The position numbers were made by a program, and so were the translations under genes. From positions 1-14,977 of the forward strand of contig CAIVDH010000271.1 in assembly GCA_903904635.1 (NCBI GenBank): a stretch of 14,977 nucleotides of DNA, read 5' to 3'. The notes under the pieces were generated by a model. The model made no database searches. It was given only the letters and a program-made list of their open reading frames with translations, and was not told the DNA's origin. The stretch is from an uncultured Burkholderiales bacterium. GTDB lineage: Bacteria; Pseudomonadota; Gammaproteobacteria; Burkholderiales; Burkholderiaceae_D. This document shows, in pieces, positions 7,344 through 12,987 of this stretch; positions within the stretch are counted from its first letter, which is position 1, and each line of letters opens with the position of its first letter.

Positions 7344-7607
7344 ATGCATGCACGAGTCGTAATGTACAGCACAGCGGTGTGCCCTTATTGCACAATGGCC
7401 GAGCGTTTACTGAAAGCCAAGGGTGTTGATGAGATCGAAAAAATTCGTATTGATACTGATCCAGCGCAGCGCGCATTGATGATGGAAAAAACGGGCCGGC
7501 GCACCGTGCCGCAAATTTATATCGGTGACACCCACGTCGGTGGCTTCGATGATTTGTCGGCACTCGATCGTGAAGGCAAGCTGGAGCCGCTGCTGCTGGG
7601 CGACTAA
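7344..7607 (+). CDS. grxC: Glutaredoxin 3
   Basis: This is a small cytosolic dithiol glutaredoxin that reduces disulfides and glutathione mixed disulfides at the expense of glutathione. The 87 residues cover exactly one thioredoxin fold. The active site CPYC is at 13-16, the cis-proline segment TVPQIYIG is at 54-61, and the glutathione-binding GGFDDL is at 66-71. The start is well supported by AGGGAG at 7332-7337, six bases before the ATG. It sits between the rhodanese gene and secB as in many proteobacteria, which suggests a shared transcript but not necessarily a shared function. Confidence 0.95.
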   Translation: MHARVVMYSTAVCPYCTMAERLLKAKGVDEIEKIRIDTDPAQRALMMEKTGRRTVPQIYIGDTHVGGFDDLSALDREGKLEPLLLGD

Positions 7608-7658
7608 AGCATGCACGTGTTGCCATGTACCTTATTTTAATTTTGATGAAAGTTTTAT

Positions 7659-8123
7659 ATGTCTGAAGAAAACCAACAACCCACTTTTAACATACAGCGC
7701 ATCTACCTCAAGGATATGTCGCTGGAACAACCTAACTCGCCCGCTATTTTTCTGGAACAGGAAGGTCCCGGCATAGAAGTTTCCATTGATATTGCCAACG
7801 AGACCTTAGGTGAAGGCGTATATGAATCCACTATCACTGTTACGGTCACAGCGAAGATCAAAGATAAAATCGCCTTCCTCATAGAGGGCAAGCAGGCAGG
7901 CATATTTGAAGTACGCAATATTCCCGAAGGTCAGCTGGAGCCACTGCTAGGCATCGCCTGCCCGAATATTTTGTATCCGTATTTGCGTGCAAATATAGCC
8001 GATGTTGTTACCCGTGCAGGCTTCCCGCCAGTACACCTGACTGAAATAAATTTCGAAGTTTTTTATCAGCAGCGTAAGCAAGCATTAGCGCAAACACCGA
8101 ATGGCGCTGCTGCGCCACATTAA
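7659..8123 (+). CDS. secB: Protein-export chaperone SecB
   Basis: SecB is a homotetrameric cytosolic chaperone that keeps preproteins unfolded and hands them to SecA at the Sec translocase. The 154-residue protein has the family pattern throughout: [19 protein letters not shown] (10-28), [13 protein letters not shown] (82-94), the highly conserved [10 protein letters not shown] (101-110) and [19 protein letters not shown] (115-133). The C-terminus after about 138 is a polar, alanine-rich tail, typical of the mobile SecA-contacting end. The 51-base gap after grxC is A/T-rich, and only a weak GATGAAAG precedes the ATG. Confidence 0.96.
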   Translation: MSEENQQPTFNIQRIYLKDMSLEQPNSPAIFLEQEGPGIEVSIDIANETLGEGVYESTITVTVTAKIKDKIAFLIEGKQAGIFEVRNIPEGQLEPLLGIACPNILYPYLRANIADVVTRAGFPPVHLTEINFEVFYQQRKQALAQTPNGAAAPH

Positions 8124-8130
8124 TGGCAAT

Positions 8131-8158
8131 GCAATAAAGGCACCGCAATAAAGGACCA
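8131..8158 (+). repeat. Short tandem repeat that doubles a Shine-Dalgarno
   Basis: GCAATAAAGG occurs at 8131-8140 and again at 8145-8154, a period of 14 bases. The second copy continues into AAGGA (8151-8155), which is the Shine-Dalgarno of the following gene, nine bases from its ATG. The first copy places an identical AAAGG 14 bases further upstream, too far to initiate at the same ATG. Confidence 0.8.
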
Positions 8159-8164
8159 GCTCTC

Positions 8165-8611
8165 ATGACAATCTTGCGTAAAATTTTGTTTGGCATCACA
8201 GCACTGTCGCTTTCTGCAGCGGCGGTGGCTATTGATTTCAAATCAGTCGGCATGACGCCGGCAGTGATGTTTGATGCGCCCGGACAAAAAGCGCGCAAGA
8301 TTTACATAGCCCCGCCCGGCATGCCCGTGGAAATTGTATTGGACAATGGCGATTGGTCAAGAGTGCGCGATGTTTCTGGCGAACTCAGCTGGGTGGAGTC
8401 TCGGCAGTTGATTGATCAGCGTACGCTTATCGTTGAAGCGCCTGTTGCAACAGTGCGAGCCACGCCCAGCGATACGGCTGCGACTGTATTTACTACAGTA
8501 AAAGGCGTGGTTTTGTCGCTTGCTGAGCCTATCGTATCGGGATGGATTAAGGTCAGGCATAAAGATGGCGAAGTCGGATACATTAAGGCCGCAGAAGTCT
8601 GGGGCGAATAA
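8165..8611 (+). CDS. Exported tandem bacterial-SH3 protein
   Basis: This 148-residue protein is probably periplasmic, with a signal peptide at 1-22 (probable cleavage after AAAVA). The mature part appears to consist of two bacterial SH3-like units at about 25-84 and 86-147. Each ends in a similar pattern: NGDWSRVRDVSGELSWVESR (61-80) and SGWIKVRHKDGEVGYIKAAE (125-144). Such SH3b domains often bind peptidoglycan or act as protein adaptors. No catalytic domain is attached, so a binding or scaffold role is inferred and the ligand is unknown. AAGGA at 8151-8155 supports the start. It is inserted between secB and gpsA, which are neighbours in E. coli. Confidence 0.82.
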   Translation: MTILRKILFGITALSLSAAAVAIDFKSVGMTPAVMFDAPGQKARKIYIAPPGMPVEIVLDNGDWSRVRDVSGELSWVESRQLIDQRTLIVEAPVATVRATPSDTAATVFTTVKGVVLSLAEPIVSGWIKVRHKDGEVGYIKAAEVWGE

Positions 8612-8629
8612 ACTGCCATTTTCAATTTA

Positions 8630-8657
8630 TATGGTCAGCTTTTTAGTTGCTGCCATA
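8630..8657 (+). terminator. Hairpin between the SH3 gene and gpsA
   Basis: TATGG(T)CAGC at 8630-8639 pairs with GCTGCCATA at 8649-8657, nine base pairs with one bulged T and a nine-base loop. A T-rich stretch follows only after several bases (8664-8675). It could be a weak terminator or attenuator that sets gpsA level, or a structure affecting gpsA initiation, since the gpsA ATG is 20 bases beyond. Confidence 0.35.
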
Positions 8658-8677
8658 ACCAAGTATTTAATTTTTCC

Positions 8678-9679
8678 ATGAACATCACCATACTAGGCGC
8701 AGGCGCCTGGGGAACTGCACTAGCTATCGCGCTCTCCAGAGATAACCAGCTCATGCTATGGGGGCGCAATGCGGAAGCGATAGCAGCGATGGATGCGGCA
8801 CGTGAAAATCAGGCGCGCCTGCCCGGTTTTAAATTGCCTCCCAGTCTGGTACTTACCTCAGATCTCACACAGGCCATTGCGCATGCAGCAGATGGCTTAC
8901 TCATATTGGCCACATCAGTTGCTGGTCTGCGGCCCATGCTAAACGCAATAAGACCGCATCGTATTCCCAATCTGGTCTGGCTTTGTAAAGGCATAGAAGA
9001 TCAAACCACCATGCTGCCGCATCAGATCGTGCAGCAAGTGTTGGGTGATGACGTAATGTGTGGCGCATTATCTGGTCCTTCTTTTGCGCAGGAAGTGGCA
9101 CGCGGACTGCCTTGTGCGCTGACTATAGGTGCAAGCAGCGCTGCATTGTGTGAACGTGTTGTGTCTGCCGTGCATGGCGGATCAATACGTGTTTATTCCA
9201 CCGATGATCTGGTTGGCGTTGAAGTTGGGGGAGCCGTAAAAAATATACTCGCCATCGCCACTGGCATAACCGATGGATTGGGTCTGGGATTAAACGCACG
9301 CGCAGCGCTGATCACACGCGGCTTGGCTGAGATCGCTAGGCTAGGCACAGCATTGGGCGGTAGGCTGGAGACATTCATGGGCTTAACCGGCATGGGCGAT
9401 CTGATCCTCACTTGCACGGGTGATTTATCGCGTAACCGGCGTGTCGGACTAGGCCTTGCGGCAGGCAAATCATTGCAGACGATTACGGCTGAGCTTGGGC
9501 ATGTAGCTGAAGGTGTGCAGTGTGTGCAGGCGATGCGGCAACTGGCAAACACACATCATATTGATATGCCTATAGTTGATGCTGTGGCGCGCGTACTGTT
9601 TGAAAATGAAGCGCCTGAAAAAATGGTGCAAAACTTGCTGGCACGTGAAGCGCGTGATGAAGGTAATGCATTGCGCTAA
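8678..9679 (+). CDS. gpsA: Glycerol-3-phosphate dehydrogenase [NAD(P)+]
   Basis: GpsA reduces dihydroxyacetone phosphate to sn-glycerol-3-phosphate, the backbone precursor of phospholipids, in the cytosol. The 333 residues show the Rossmann loop GAGAWGTALA at 8-17, WLCKGIE at 101-107, LSGPSFAQEVARG at 131-143, GGAVKNILAIATG at 184-196 containing the catalytic K188, and GLTGMGDLILTCTGDLSRNR at 235-254. Length and motif order are normal for the family. The ATG at 8678 gives the family N-terminus MNITILGAGAWG. The leader (TATTTAATTTTTCC) has no Shine-Dalgarno. It appears to be the last gene of the rhodanese operon. Confidence 0.96.
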   Translation: MNITILGAGAWGTALAIALSRDNQLMLWGRNAEAIAAMDAARENQARLPGFKLPPSLVLTSDLTQAIAHAADGLLILATSVAGLRPMLNAIRPHRIPNLVWLCKGIEDQTTMLPHQIVQQVLGDDVMCGALSGPSFAQEVARGLPCALTIGASSAALCERVVSAVHGGSIRVYSTDDLVGVEVGGAVKNILAIATGITDGLGLGLNARAALITRGLAEIARLGTALGGRLETFMGLTGMGDLILTCTGDLSRNRRVGLGLAAGKSLQTITAELGHVAEGVQCVQAMRQLANTHHIDMPIVDAVARVLFENEAPEKMVQNLLAREARDEGNALR

Positions 9680-9803
9680 TTTTGCTGACTATTTTTTAGT
9701 TGTGGTTAATATTTTTCTTACTTTATTTTTCATACTATTCTTTTTATCTCCTGCACTTCCGTTTTTATTTGCATTACGCAATCGCATCATTGGCGCAAAA
9801 TAA
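9657..9803 (+). CDS. Possible 48-residue hydrophobic peptide
   Basis: An ATG inside the end of gpsA, in another frame, opens a 48-codon frame that runs 124 bases past the gpsA stop. After MKVMHCANFADYF the product is almost entirely hydrophobic (F, L, V, I) with an S-P-A-L-P kink and a positively charged end (LRNRIIGAK), like a one- or two-helix membrane peptide. The support is weak: the region is T-rich on this strand, which by itself yields F and L codons, and there is only a poor ribosome site. It may not be a gene. I do not recognise a family. Confidence 0.2.
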   Translation: MKVMHCANFADYFLVVVNIFLTLFFILFFLSPALPFLFALRNRIIGAK

Positions 9804-9812
9804 TTTTTGTGC
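9793..9812 (+). terminator. Weak hairpin downstream of gpsA
   Basis: GCGCAAAA at 9793-9800 pairs with TTTTGTGC at 9805-9812 (one G-U pair) around a TAAT loop. An alternative, longer pairing of AATCGCA (9780-9786) with TGCGATT (9810-9816) encloses it. No U-run follows, so its use as the gpsA terminator is doubtful, but it is the only sizeable hairpin I see after gpsA. Confidence 0.25.
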
Positions 9813-9824
9813 GATTAGCGAATA

Positions 9825-9897
9825 ATGTGACCATGCCACATCCTCTTCATTTCACCTGCATACAATAATATTGTTGTTATCTGACCATGCATAACAA
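9825..9897 (+). repeat. Two inverted repeats with a shared TGACCATGC core
   Basis: The first element is ATGTG-N7-CACAT (9825-9841). The second is TTGTTAT-N10-ATAACAA (9874-9897), a perfect 7-bp repeat. Both contain the identical 9-mer TGACCATGC (9828-9836 and 9882-9890) in the same orientation, 54 bases apart. They lie upstream of the candidate gsp promoter, where activator sites would be expected. Alternatively they are two RNA hairpins with like-sequence loops. Confidence 0.45.
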
Positions 9898-9925
9898 GCT
9901 TGCCTTGTATTGATTGCGTGGTTTT

Positions 9926-9955
9926 TTGATTAATTACAAAAACAAAAGCTAAAAT
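9926..9955 (+). promoter_or_regulatory. Candidate sigma70 promoter of the gsp operon
   Basis: TTGATT at 9926-9931 and TAAAAT at 9950-9955 are separated by 18 bases. Transcription would start near 9962, within or beside a 13-base palindrome (TATTGA-T-TCAATA, 9955-9967) that could serve as an operator. The predicted leader to gspG is about 94 bases. Confidence 0.45.
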
Positions 9956-10055
9956 ATTGATTCAATAAGAATCGCCTATTAAAAAATAAGTGCGGGCACT
10001 TTCCTCTTACTTTTTGATCAGATGCATGTGTTTAATTATTCATAGACAGGTATTC

Positions 10056-10508
10056 ATGCATACGCGGCAATTCGATTTACCAAAATGCAAAAAATCACAC
10101 GGCTTCACCTTGATTGAAATCATGGTGGTGGTTGTCATCATGGGCATACTTGCAGCATTGGTTGTGCCTAAGCTGATGGGCCGTACAGATGATGCGCGTC
10201 TACTCGCTGCCAAACAAGATATTGCCACGCTGATGCAGGGCTTAAAACTTTACCGACTCGACAATCAGCGCTATCCGACTACCGAACAAGGTTTGCAGGC
10301 GCTAGTTGCCAGACCAGTGCATGGTCCTGTGCCAGCCAACTGGAAAACTGGCGGCTATCTTGATCGCCTTAATAAAGATCCATGGGGTAATCCTTATCAA
10401 TATTTGTCACCTGGTACGCGCGGTGAAGTCGATATTTTTTCTCTGGGCGCAGATGGCCAGCCTGGCGGCGCAGGTAATGATGCAGACATAGGCTCATGGT
10501 CAGACTAA
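10056..10508 (+). CDS. gspG: Type II secretion major pseudopilin GspG
   Basis: GspG is the main subunit of the periplasmic pseudopilus that drives exoproteins through the outer-membrane secretin. From the ATG at 10056 the precursor has 150 residues. A short basic leader ends ...KKSHG, prepilin peptidase would cut G16|F17, and the N-terminal helix FTLIEIMVVVVIMG follows with the conserved E21 (position +5). The C-terminal loop SLGADGQPGGAGNDADIGSW (129-148) matches the calcium-binding loop of major pseudopilins. The frame can be opened at a GTG at 9990, but that adds a 22-residue leader unlike the family. The start at 10056 has GACAGG at 10045-10050 five bases upstream. It is the first gene of the gsp operon, overlapping gspH by 13 bases. 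Confidence 0.95.
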   Translation: MHTRQFDLPKCKKSHGFTLIEIMVVVVIMGILAALVVPKLMGRTDDARLLAAKQDIATLMQGLKLYRLDNQRYPTTEQGLQALVARPVHGPVPANWKTGGYLDRLNKDPWGNPYQYLSPGTRGEVDIFSLGADGQPGGAGNDADIGSWSD

Positions 10509-10975
10509 AAGTTGCGGCGGGCTTCACTTTGCTGGAGCTGCTGGTTGTCTTGGTGATCGTCGGCATCATGCTCGGCGCAGTTGGGTTAAATGCGATGCCG
10601 AGTGATAAACAGATATTGCAAAACGAAGCGCAACGGATTGCTTTGTTGCTGCAGCTTGCCAGGGATGAAGCGATCGTGCGTAATCGTCCGGTTGCCTTTG
10701 AAGCGCTACCAGATCATTACCGTTTCTTGATCAAGCAGAACGACACCTGGCAGCCACTGTTACAAGATGACATTTTGCGTGGACGTGAATTCAAACGCTG
10801 GCCTTTACATCTTACGATGGTGCCGGCTACTGATGAGCGGTTATCGATGGGTTCTTCTGTACGAATTGTGTTTGGCCGCGAGCCAGTTGATAAGGCTTTT
10901 GTATTTACGCTGGCATTAGGGCAACAGCGCGCATCAATACGCGCTGATGGTATCGGCCATTTTAAAGTGGAGTGA
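10496..10975 (+). CDS. gspH: Type II secretion minor pseudopilin GspH
   Basis: This is a minor pseudopilin, incorporated between the GspI/J/K tip and the GspG shaft. The 159-residue precursor has a very short leader, predicted cleavage G9|F10, and the helix FTLLELLVVLVIVGIMLGAV with glutamate at +5 (E14). The globular part is typical of GspH in size, with a GspH/FimT-like run QRIALLLQLARDEAIVRNRP at about 42-61. It overlaps the end of gspG by 13 bases, so translation is probably coupled; no clear independent ribosome site is seen. Confidence 0.88.
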   Translation: MVRLKVAAGFTLLELLVVLVIVGIMLGAVGLNAMPSDKQILQNEAQRIALLLQLARDEAIVRNRPVAFEALPDHYRFLIKQNDTWQPLLQDDILRGREFKRWPLHLTMVPATDERLSMGSSVRIVFGREPVDKAFVFTLALGQQRASIRADGIGHFKVE

Positions 10976-10976
10976 C

Positions 10977-11357
10977 ATGCAAGAAAAAGCAATATGTAAT
11001 GCCGGCTTTACCTTGCTTGAGGTGTTAGTTGCGTTAGTCATTATTGGTACGGCCTTGGGTGCAAGCCTACGCGCTGTGGGCAGCCTCACACAAAACAGCC
11101 GGGATTTGCGATTGGCGATGATGGCAACGTGGTCGGCAGAAAATCGATTGACGCAAATTCGTCTCGCACATGAATGGCCTGCATTAGGTCGGCGTGAATT
11201 CTCTTGTGCGCAAGCTGAGTTGCCGCTGTATTGCGAAGAAAATATTTACGCCACCCCCAATCCTGCATTCAGGCGCGTTGAAGTGGCCGTCATGGATGCA
11301 AAAAATTCAGTACGCCGCATTATTACTTTATCGCAGATAGTTCCGAATGCGCTGTAA
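10977..11357 (+). CDS. gspI: Type II secretion minor pseudopilin GspI
   Basis: This is a minor pseudopilin of the GspI-J-K tip complex. Starting at the ATG at 10977 it has 126 residues. Predicted cleavage is G10|F11 after ...ICNAG, followed by FTLLEVLVALVIIGTALGAS with glutamate at +5 (E15). Length and the hydrophobic helix fit GspI. An in-frame ATG at 10947 lies inside gspH and would add ten residues. I prefer 10977 because GGAG at 10969-10972 lies just upstream and the gspH TGA stop ends only one base before this ATG. It overlaps gspJ by 11 bases. Confidence 0.88.
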   Translation: MQEKAICNAGFTLLEVLVALVIIGTALGASLRAVGSLTQNSRDLRLAMMATWSAENRLTQIRLAHEWPALGRREFSCAQAELPLYCEENIYATPNPAFRRVEVAVMDAKNSVRRIITLSQIVPNAL

Positions 11358-12036
11358 ACATCAGCCTAAATATTGGCTACAAAAACAGCAGGGGCTGACA
11401 TTGGTCGAGCTACTGATCGCTATCAGTATATTGGCTTTTGTCGCAGTACTCGGCTGGCGCGGGCTGGATACTATCGTGCGCACGCGCCTGGCCTTGAATC
11501 AAGAGCTGCAGCAGACCCATGGTATGCAGCTGGCCTTTGCGCAACTACAAACAGATTGTGCAAATGTTGTGGACGCCGAATTGTTAGATGGCAGATCGCC
11601 GGTTGTGATTCAAGCCAATCACATCACGCTTGCGCGAAAAATCCAGACCGAAGCACAGCCGACGCGATTGCAGCTTGTGATCTATAAATTGACAGATGGC
11701 ATATTGACGCGCCAAGCAACTACTGCGACTCGCGATTTGCGCGAGCTTGAACAATTCTGGTCACAAACAAATACGATGGATTTAACAGCGCAGCCTGTTA
11801 CGCTGCAATCTGGCTTGCGCAGTATGCAGCTGCGCGTCTGGTCCAATGACGGTCGCGGCTGGCGCAGCCCTGAACAAGCGACAGCTAGCAGCGTAGCGGT
11901 GTCGAAAGGTTCGTTGATGAATCCGCAAGCTGGCACGACAGCATCGCAAACCAGCTGGAGCGGGCTGGAAGTGTCACTCGGTTTGCCGGGCAGTGAGGCC
12001 AGTTTATCCAAGATATTTTTATTGGGCGCGGTTTGA
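11347..12036 (+). CDS. gspJ: Type II secretion minor pseudopilin GspJ
   Basis: GspJ is the third minor pseudopilin of the tip complex. The 229-residue precursor has a basic leader ending QKQQG, predicted cleavage G16|L17, and LTLVELLIAISILAFVAVLG with glutamate at +5 (E21). GWRGLDTIVRTR at about 36-47 is characteristic of GspJ. The C-terminal part contains a low-complexity S/T/A/Q-rich stretch near 176-205 (SVAVSKGSLMNPQAGTTASQ at 183-202), which may be a flexible insertion. It overlaps gspI by 11 bases, and its stop shares one base with the gspK start. Confidence 0.9.
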   Translation: MRCKHQPKYWLQKQQGLTLVELLIAISILAFVAVLGWRGLDTIVRTRLALNQELQQTHGMQLAFAQLQTDCANVVDAELLDGRSPVVIQANHITLARKIQTEAQPTRLQLVIYKLTDGILTRQATTATRDLRELEQFWSQTNTMDLTAQPVTLQSGLRSMQLRVWSNDGRGWRSPEQATASSVAVSKGSLMNPQAGTTASQTSWSGLEVSLGLPGSEASLSKIFLLGAV

Positions 12037-12980
12037 TGGCGGGTAAAAATCAAAGCGGCGTTGCGGTAGTCACAGCTTTATTGCTCACTACATTGGCCAT
12101 CACCATCGTTGCCAGTTTGTTTTGGCAGCAGCAAGTACAAGTACGCGCCATAGAAAACCAGCGCCTGCAATTACAAAAGCAGTGGATATTGCGTGGCGCG
12201 CTAGACTGGGCAAGACTGATTTTGCGCGAGGATGCAAAATTTTCTGCGATTGATGATTTGCAAGAGCCTTGGTCAGTACCACTATCGGATACCAAGCTGG
12301 ATCAATATATAGAAAAAAATCAGGTGCAGGCAGATGCTGGCAGTGCAATATTGTCTGGCGCAATACAAGATGCACAGGCCCGGTTAAATCTGACAAGCTT
12401 GGCTAGTAGCGGGCAGATTAATGAAGCAGCAGTAAACGCATTTGCGCGATTGCTAAGCGAACGACAACAAGATACGTCATTGGCTCGCACTGCTGCAGCG
12501 CAGATTGCGACCAGTCAGCAGCGTGATGTCAGTAGCGCTGGTGTCGGCACTGGTAATAGTACTGACACTGCGCGCATCATTCGTTTTAAACATATAGATG
12601 ATCTACTAGCCATACCTGGATTTACACCGCATGTAATTCGCGCAATTGGTGAGAACATAATTTTTCTCCCACGCCCCACACCGATTAATGCCAATACAGC
12701 CTCCGCAGAAGTACTGGCTGCCAGTCTCGCACCTTTGTCAGTAGCCGATGCGAATATCTTATTAAGCAAACGGCGCACGACAAGTTTTCGCGATCTCAAT
12801 GAGCTTGCTGCACAATTACCCGGTACGCAGATTTCTATCGATGCCAATCAGGTTACGGTCAGCAGCAATTTTTTTCTGGTAAACGGACGTGTGACATTAC
12901 GTCAGGCTGTACTGCAAATACAAGCTTTGGTTGAGCGCAACGGCATGAATACGCAAACCATCTGGGTACGAGAGATCTGA
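12036..12980 (+). CDS. gspK: Type II secretion pseudopilin GspK
   Basis: GspK is the large pseudopilin thought to cap the pseudopilus tip. From the ATG at 12036 it has 314 residues. The leader is MAGKNQSG, predicted cleavage G8|V9, and the helix begins VAVVTALLLTTLAITIVASL. As is usual for GspK, there is no glutamate at +5 (T13 instead). The large soluble domain contains the GspK-type IDDLLAIPGF (at about 188-197) and PTPINANTASAEVLAASL (at about 217-234), which resembles its helix-hairpin-helix-like portion. The frame could also open at a TTG at 12033, but the ATG overlaps the gspJ stop as TGATG, an efficient re-initiation arrangement. Confidence 0.93.
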   Translation: MAGKNQSGVAVVTALLLTTLAITIVASLFWQQQVQVRAIENQRLQLQKQWILRGALDWARLILREDAKFSAIDDLQEPWSVPLSDTKLDQYIEKNQVQADAGSAILSGAIQDAQARLNLTSLASSGQINEAAVNAFARLLSERQQDTSLARTAAAQIATSQQRDVSSAGVGTGNSTDTARIIRFKHIDDLLAIPGFTPHVIRAIGENIIFLPRPTPINANTASAEVLAASLAPLSVADANILLSKRRTTSFRDLNELAAQLPGTQISIDANQVTVSSNFFLVNGRVTLRQAVLQIQALVERNGMNTQTIWVREI

Positions 12981-12987
12981 CATAACC

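Larger units (their letters stand above)
9680..10055 (+). other. AT-rich intergenic region, gpsA to gspG
   Basis: This 376-base stretch separates the rhodanese-gpsA operon from the secretion operon. It holds a T-rich tract just after gpsA, hairpin-forming sequence around 9778-9819, the paired inverted repeats at 9825-9841 and 9874-9897, a candidate promoter at 9926-9955, a palindrome at 9955-9967 and the gspG ribosome site at 10044-10050. No tRNA, known riboswitch or certain coding sequence was recognised. Confidence 0.7.

Noticed and set aside
9193..9552. 119-codon frame on the minus strand inside gpsA.
   Set aside because: Shadow of a strongly conserved gpsA coding region; its serine/proline-rich translation resembles no protein I know.
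9826..9840. TGTGACCATGCCACA as a CRP binding site.
   Set aside because: The half-sites are one base too close for the TGTGA-N6-TCACA arrangement, and the right half lacks the initial T; better treated as part of the unexplained paired repeats.
9990..10055. GTG start giving gspG a 22-residue longer leader.
   Set aside because: The ATG at 10056 has a good ribosome site, and the resulting leader peptide length fits prepilin-type processing.
10947..10976. Upstream ATG for gspI.
   Set aside because: It lies within gspH and lacks a ribosome site; the ATG at 10977 has GGAG upstream and follows the gspH stop directly.
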